Shown here piece after piece: positions 57,136-64,000 of a stretch of DNA of 64,000 nucleotides; the stretch's first letter is position 1, and the number at the start of each line of letters is the position of its first letter. Origin of the DNA: Symsagittifera roscoffensis (lineage: Eukaryota; Xenacoelomorpha; Acoela; Convolutidae); the NCBI RefSeq assembly GCF_963678635.1, contig NC_087065.1:21641480-21705479 (forward strand). Direction: 5' to 3'. A model generated the notes under the pieces. The model worked only from the letters and a program-made list of their open reading frames with translations. It searched no databases and was not told the origin of the DNA. The position numbers were made by a program, and so were the translations under genes.

Positions 57136-57768
57136 GGTATAAGACGAACACATGCTACCTAACCCCCTTTTTGAAAATGTCCCAATTTTATCAAAAATGG
57201 GTTAAAAAAAAATTTGGAAATTTTAAGGTTCAAAAGAATAGAAAGAAAACGTTTATGTCCCTAAGTTATTTGAACGCTAATCTTTTTTTGGATGCTAAAA
57301 GTCTTCGATGTTACTTGTCAAGCACTAGATTGTAAATGCCTTGATAGATACTTTAATTTTTTGTTGTTAACACAACCCCAGTGAGGTCCGAGGGATGTGA
57401 GATTTATGACCTTGACCTTGATTTGTGAACTTCAAAACAAAATCAACTTAACATACCCTGCTTGAAATTGCTTTGAGTCGATCACAAAAAATCATACGAG
57501 GGGGAGATTCCAAGAATGTCTAATAATGACACTAAGAGAGAATATTCTATCCCAGCCAAATTCCAAAAAGTATATAAACAACTTCAAGAGCCCATTGAAA
57601 AGGTTTCAAACAAAATCTAAATCTTTTTTCGAACTCTACTTTGCTTTTCTTAAAATAAAAGAAACATATTTCAACACAAGATAGCAAACAGTTTTCAGAA
57701 AAACGATCAAAGTTAAGCTACGCATTAAATGTAACAAGACTGCTCGTAAATTAGGGCAAAGCCCGTAG
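57136..57768. other. No gene seen
   Basis: AT-rich DNA with a second TTATGACCTTGACCTTG near 57,408, recalling the ACTTATGACCTTGACC of the H block at 56,407. No ORF to support. Confidence 0.35.
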
Positions 57769-58219
57769 TGTTCCGAAAGCCCTTACTTCATATCGAAACA
57801 TTTTTGGGAAAAAGCTTTAAAAAAGTATAAACTTTGGACAATATCAAAAATCAAGTATAAAAATTTGAGTCGTACAAATTTATTATGACTGATTAGCTAG
57901 CCTGAATTCAATTTGAAAAAATTTTTTGTGCGGGATCATTCACCATTTATGAATAAATTGCGTTACGCTCTCAGGATTATGGATAAAACTTAGGAAGAGC
58001 GCATAAATTATTTCAGAGCATGGCCAAGTTGGCAAATTTCAAACTCCCAAAACGTTGCAAAAAAGGTTGAAAAAATTTTAAAATTTGATTTCAGAGGAAC
58101 GATACCTTCAATGGGGCGTAAAATATTTGTTAAAAAACATTACTTCAACCGCCCAAGAATGACTGAATAAAAAAAAACAATCAAGCATAAATAATTCCAG
58201 TTTTTCCAAAGTCGGAACA
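57769..58219. repeat. Inverted-repeat element with TGTTCCGA..GTCGGAACA ends
   Basis: TGTTCCGA at 57,769 and GTCGGAACA at 58,211-58,219. Preceded by AACAAGACTGCTCG..AGGGCAAAGCCC as at 7,163. The internal TCAAGCATAAATAATTCCAG near the right end parallels CGAGCATAAATATTCCG at 7,656. About 450 bp, no ORF. Confidence 0.45.
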
Positions 58220-59600
58220 ATAATGTTTAGTGTACCCCACGTTTCTTGGTTTCCTCGAGATTTCTCTACTGTCCCTTTCTCTTTTTTCTCTTTCCAATAA
58301 CTTATTTCCAGCCTCTGCTTTGTTCAGAGAACTAACCCTTGACATTATTGGCGCGCAATTTTTTCGACCCTACATTTTTTAACGTTTTTGTTTGGTTCTT
58401 CTTTATCAATGTTGTAGAATTAAATTTCAAAAAAATTTGTGATTTTTGTGTGATCTGATTTTTGTGTGATTTCATCCTTTCATAGCTAATTAAGACTACT
58501 AGATTATCCAATTTTTTCTTTTTTTCGCGCCAACTTATCTGACACAACCTAGTTATCCTGCATAAGAATAGTGAAAAAAAAACTAACTATGACTTTTTTA
58601 TCTAAAATGTTAACAGCATAATCGATTCCCATGTTGTCCTCAGATAACAGAATGGAACAAAAAATCGATTATAATCAATTGTTATATCAAACCTAGGAAT
58701 TAATTATAATTCACTAAAACTGAATTAAATAAAGTTTTTGTTTCTAGCCGTGCAAAATTTTGTAATCAGTTCTGCATTTATCAAATGAAAAAAAAAATTC
58801 GCAGAACGAGTTTACAGCCTATTCAATTTCTAAAACTAGTAAATTTCAAAGCAATTCCATTACCACCCCCTCAAAGTTTGCCCCTTTTGCCACCTTGCCC
58901 CCTCCTAAAAATTGTCCCTTTGTCCTTTACCCTCGCCAAGCCCTCTCTTAACAAAAGATTCGACCACACCATACATAAATACATACAAATATATATAAAA
59001 AGTTTTTAAGCAAATTGGGAAAATGGTTGAAAGCAAGAAAATTGACGCACATAAAATGAGTAACAAGAATCAAAGGTGCAGAAAAAAATTCAAATTGAAA
59101 AACAGGTAACCAATTTTTGTACAAAACGTGCAAATGATTTTTCGTGCGCTAAAATTGGCATCCCAAAAAAATAAGCGATTATAATAGTACTTAATTGTCC
59201 GTATCTATAAAAGTAAAAAAATATTAAAAGTAAAATAAAAGTAAATAAAAATAAAAAATAAGTAAAAGTAATTATAAATACTTTGCAAAGCTTTAATAAA
59301 TAATGGCATTACAAACCTTTTTTTACTAGATTACAATCGATTACTTTTCCTTTTTATTGACACTGACAATCATACTTAATTTTGATCGATTTTCTCCATG
59401 GAACTCAAAGGCGGGTCTAACTAGAACAAACTTTTGCAATCAAAAATTTTCACTAATACAGAAATCAGTACCAACCGAGATGGTATCGATATTATCTTGA
59501 GTTCTACGAACTAACTAGATGCCTTGCTCACTTACATGACCAACGATTTTCTACTTCTCGTAATCGCCGGAAACTTTAAATGAAATCAAAATTAATCGGC
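58220..59600. other. No gene seen
   Basis: AT-rich DNA. TTGGCGCG(C)AATTTTTT at 58,350 and AATTTTTTCTTTTTTTCGCGCCAA at 58,509-58,532 form a loose inverted pair about 180 bp apart. C-rich tracts at 58,860-58,945. A TAAAAGTAAA simple repeat near 59,210-59,270. Confidence 0.35.
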
Positions 59601-59604
59601 TCAT

Positions 59605-62600
59605 CTAAAAGCGCACAAAATCATCTAAAAAAATGACGTCAGATCTCAAAAATTTCAAGGATTTGAGCAGTCATAGTTAAAGACATGTATCGGAATTCCT
59701 GAGAGTACCCTGACAGCAATCAACTAGAAGGTTGAAACCTGACAGCGTCCTACTATGCGGTTGATATTTTCAATTGGAAAATACAAAAAAAAAATACCAC
59801 AGCAGAATGCGATATTGTTTAAATGTGAAAAAAACTCTTTCGTTGAACATGCAAAATATTACAATGAAAAAAACTTAAGCATAGCGAGATAGTAAAGCCG
59901 GGATTTGAATATACCATAAGCCCGCTTGCGCTGAAAACGTTTCAACGAAATAATTTACTAGTTTAACCAAATTTTTTCACGTTTACATTATTCAAATTTT
60001 ACATTATTTACTGAACTCAAACTGGAAATCTACAAAAAGTTCTTAAGCAACTCAATAAGTTATTGAGGTGCATAAGAACTTTTTCAGATTTTACAATTTG
60101 AATTCACTGTTTAATTAGCCAAAGTTAAAATTAGCAACCAAATACTGGGATTAAATCAGAGTTTTGTAGGGTTTGGCCCAAAAATATGAATACACAAATC
60201 CTTCTAGTTTAAGATCTACGACAATTTTTGTGATTTCCAATCTTTTAGGAAATTTAGATTTAAAAAATTTATCAATATTTGAAATTCCAACTATGTAGTT
60301 GGATGCTGTCAGCTTAATCTCAGAGATTGTAAACATTGTTTCTAAATTTTACTGCTCGAAAATATGAGTCTTATTTTCCAAAATATGAAGTTTTCACATG
60401 ATTTCTTCAAAATTTTCAAAGAACATAGATACAGAAAATTTTAACGAAATTTGAATGCCCGATTCGGAAAATGGCTGCTGTCAAGATGCTCTAAGACCAT
60501 GCAAATTTTGCTTCTGTATTTGACTTCTCAAATATTTTAAGCTTCTGAGATATGACTTTTTTTATGATTGTTAAAAATCTATAAATTTTCATTAGATTTA
60601 TGAAAATTTTACTATCTGTTAATCTATCTAATTATTTTATATTCAAATGTGGGCTTCAATGTCTCGCCATGTTTCTATTTTTCAAAGTACTCTTTTAGCA
60701 TGTTAAATGAATGAGTTTGTTTCGTGCTTAATTTATATCGTATACTGCAAAGCCTAAGAAATTTTTTTGGTTCTCGAACATAGTGATTTTTTCACCAAGT
60801 TTATTACTAGCAACCTAAAAGTGGGATCGTTGGTGAGCAACCCAATGATGGGATGGTGACAGGTTTTCTCAGGGATTGCGAATTTGGCCTCTAATTTTGG
60901 ACACTCAAATTTTTTGGACTTTCTGATAAACGACACTTTCTGTTAAACGTTCTTTTTTTGGTTAAAAAAGAAGTTCAGAAATCTTCGATTTGAAAAAATT
61001 CACCAAATTGAAATTTTCAACCCTGCAGTTAAATATTGTCAGAATACTCTCAAGGTTCCAAGGACTGTCGTAAAATAAGATTGCTCAAATCCTTTTAGTT
61101 TCCCAGATATGGCGTTTTTTAAAAATTTTCAAAAGAAATTCAGAAAATTATGTTAATAAAAAAACTGACAAAAGTTGAAAATCTCAGCTCGATAATGTGA
61201 GGTGCGTCAGAAAACTTTTAAGCATTGCAAATTTTTCATCTCATTTTGACCGCGTAAGTCTTCTAAGTTTAGCAAGAACTTATATATAAATATTTGACAC
61301 AAATTGAAATTCTCAACCCTGTAGTTGAGTTCTGTCAAAGTGCTCTCAGGGTTTCCAAACAATGTCTCAAATTAGAATTGATTGAATGCTCATAGCTTTG
61401 CAAGTTTGACGTTCGTTAAGCTTTTGCTATAAAAATTTCAAATAAATCAGATAAAAAATTTGATGAAAGGTGCAACTCTCAGCTCGATAATGTGAGGTGC
61501 AGTCAGGGTACTCATTTGCAACCCCTGAGAGTACCTCGACAGCAGCTGACTACACGATTAGTAACTTCAAGTTTTGTTTAAAAAAATTTAAATCTTTTTC
61601 TGAAAAATTATTGAATACGTTATATCTCGGAAACTTACGATTGGAGAAGTCAAATTTATGTAACAGCACCTCACATTATCGTGTTGAGTCCCAACTTTTG
61701 CCAAAAATTTTATCTGAATTATTTGAATTTTTTTGAAAAATTTTGTAAAATGTCATATCTGGTAAACTATAACGATTTGAGTAGTTTTACTTTGACACAT
61801 TATTTGGAAAAGCTGAGAGCACTCTGACAAAACTCAACGAGAGGTGATAATTTCAATTTATGTCAAGTTTTTATATATGAATTCGCTAAATCTTTTTTCA
61901 AAAATTATGAAAAATGTCATATCTCGAAAACTTAAAAATTTGAGCAGTGAAGTTTCGATGCAAGATGTGCAATGCTTGAAACACCCTGACAGCACATCAC
62001 ACTATCGAATTGAGAACTTCAGCTTTTGTCAAATTTTTAATATCCAAGTTATTTGAAAACTTTTGAGCGTATCTTAAAAAACCTCATATCTGAGAAACTA
62101 TAAAAATTTGGGAAGTTCTAATTTGAGACATCATTTGAAAAAAGTGAGAGCACCCTGACAGAAAACTACATGGTTGAAAATTTCAAGTTTTAGTCAAATT
62201 TTTATATATGTTCTTGGAAAAATTATTGAACAAATCATAGAAAACGTCATGCCTAAGAAACTTAGAACTGCGCGTTCAAATTGGGATTTAAAATTTGCAT
62301 TGCCTTAAAGTACTTTGGCAGCATCCCATATTATTGAGCTGAGAATTTAAATTTCTGGCAAACGTCTGATCTCAGAAACTTCGAGGATTTGCGTGGTCAA
62401 ATTTGGATGCAAAAAATTTAATGCCTGAGAAACCTCGGCAGAACTTCACAATATCGAGTTGAGAATTCCATCTTCTGTCAAATTTTTGATATCCAAATTT
62501 TCAGAAAAAATCTGAAAAATTATTTAAAAAAACGTCATATATCGGAAACTTAAAGGATTGAAAAGTCAAATTTGGATAAAAGATGTACAATGCATGAAAA

Positions 62601-63130
62601 TATCCTGACATTAGCTCACATTATCGAGTTGAGAATTTCAAATTTTGTCAAATTAAGTGTTTCACAAAAATTTACAAATTATTTAGATAAAATATGACAG
62701 AAGTTGACTCTCATCTGAAATATTTGAAAGTTTTTTTCGAAAAACACTTTAAAAACGCCATATCTAGAAAACTAAAAAAAAGTTTGAGAAAACAAATTTT
62801 GAAGCAAAATTTGCAATCTTTGAGAGTACTTGGCAGTACCTCAAATTTCGTTAAATATTTTTTGTATCCAAATTATTTGAAAACCTTGAACAAATCAATT
62901 AAAAATGTCATATCTAGGAAACTGAAGGCATTTCAGCAGCCAAATCAGGAGACGAGAGCTGCAAACCCTCAGAATGAACTGGGAGCATGCAAATATAGGG
63001 TTGGTAAATTCAAATTTCGTTAAGTTTTTATATCTAACTTTTCTAGATTTTGAAAACGCACAAAAGCTGTCTTATCTTGTAAACTTTAAGTATTTGGATT
63101 TTCATATTTAGAGGTGAAATTTGCAATGCC
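59605..63130. repeat. Satellite-like array of about 165-bp units with an orientation switch
   Basis: A unit with landmarks (G)TCATATCTCGAAAACTTA, ATTTGAGCAGTCAAATTTGG, CCTGACAGCA and CACATTATCGAGTTGAGAAT recurs. On the right, CATATCT-type starts are at 61,754, 61,918, 62,085, 62,248, 62,366, 62,536, 62,759, 62,909 and 63,071, mostly 150-170 bp apart. From about 60,150 to 61,500 the same landmarks are reversed (GCTCGATAATGTGAGG at 61,189 and 61,482; AGATATGGCGTTTT at 61,104). Units are diverged; the ORFs in it are by-products. Confidence 0.75.
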
Positions 63131-64000
63131 TACAAAACCTTGAATTTCTAGAATAACATATGATTGGCCCTTTTCTGATGACTAAAACCCAACTTAAGAA
63201 AACCGGATCAATAGGTAAAGTTTGTATTCCGCTGGAAATCTAAACATTAAATTCCACTTTCGAAACTAGAAATCGTTCACATTTTTTGCGCCATTTCCAC
63301 GTTCTTAATTGGAGAGTGCTATTTACGTAACTTTTAGCAGATGATTTTCAATTGAGCTCAAAAAGTGCATATATACCTAAATGCATTTATAAATGCATTA
63401 AAATGTATGAATGCACATCTGTAGCTATTAGAGCATTTTATAACTTTTTCCTGAAATTAAACAAAAAAAATTACCAAGACCTATATAAGGGTCTTCACTA
63501 CGTTCATTACTTTTAATCATTTCTTTTCATCTTACTATTGTTAAAATATTTTGAAACATTCGTAAATTAGGCGTTGAAATGTTTTCTCGTATAAATTAAT
63601 AAGTTCGGAATTTAGTTTGAAAATTACACAGCACCATTTAGTTTAAAGCTTTGCCCTTTACCATTTCGGCGTTAACAGAGAAATTAGCATCTAATGTTTT
63701 CAACTAAAACCCAAGACAAAAAATAAATCTATCAAAAAGTTAATCCTGATGCCAAAAGTCTCAAATTCAAAGTGCTTGATCAATGAAGTAACAAATGAAG
63801 AAAACTCTGCAAGAAAATGAGGCCAATGGTTTTGATAACATTCAAGTGAATGCTACCCAACAATTGAATTTTTAGATGTCAATTCTAAAATTTTATTATC
63901 GCAATGAACATTCACAAGTCTAGAGGTGACAAAACTTAGCTAATCGATTTATGCCCATTTCAGTTTATCATCATATATGATTTCTGGAGTTCAATGAAAC
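63131..64000. other. No gene seen; one perfect 18-bp palindrome
   Basis: AT-rich DNA to the window end. ATGCATTTATAAATGCAT at 63,381-63,398 is a perfect palindrome within several ATGCA(T) words. No ORF or element end was identified. Confidence 0.4.

Overview
The window is AT-rich animal nuclear DNA. It has intron-containing genes with GT..AG splice sites, AATAAA-type polyadenylation signals, and remnants of Ty3/gypsy, BEL/Pao and hAT-like elements. There is no sign of bacterial organisation. The species cannot be fixed from the sequence; an invertebrate metazoan with a repeat-rich, low-GC genome fits best. Only one conserved single-copy gene is recognisable. The rest is small secreted-peptide genes in a landscape of decayed retroelements, short inverted-repeat elements and satellite-like arrays.

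Layout. 0-1 kb: decayed minus-strand gypsy-type reverse transcriptase. 1-13.8 kb: no convincing gene; several dispersed repeats, two with tRNA-like heads. 13.86-19.66 kb (minus strand): seven coding exons of an HPS1 homologue (BLOC-3 subunit). Most splice phases agree; the first exon was not found. 19.7-32 kb: mobile elements, including a 350-bp hAT-like element with an 8-bp target duplication, a recent 900-bp insertion bounded by 211-bp direct repeats, a 264-bp element built from inverted arrays of 17-bp units, and a foldback element with arms of about 318 bp. 32.66-33.01 kb: a secreted Cys-rich peptide gene. 34.6-36 kb: degenerate tandem repeats. 37.8-44.1 kb (minus strand): a BEL/Pao integrase end joined in frame to a decayed gypsy-type RT-protease-gag, with unexplained ORFs upstream of gag. 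46.55-46.88 kb: a second Cys-rich peptide gene. 47.4-57.1 kb: a mosaic of direct and inverted duplications carrying a gag-like fragment, with a third, truncated Cys-rich peptide copy inside it. 59.6-63.1 kb: a satellite-like array of about 165-bp units that reverses orientation near 61.5 kb.

The genes do not form an operon or a pathway. HPS1 is a housekeeping trafficking gene. The peptide copies form a small lineage-specific family whose framework (CxxxC ... CxCxC) resembles defensin-like CS-alpha-beta peptides. The repeat mosaic around 50 kb suggests that repeat activity has been copying pieces of this family.
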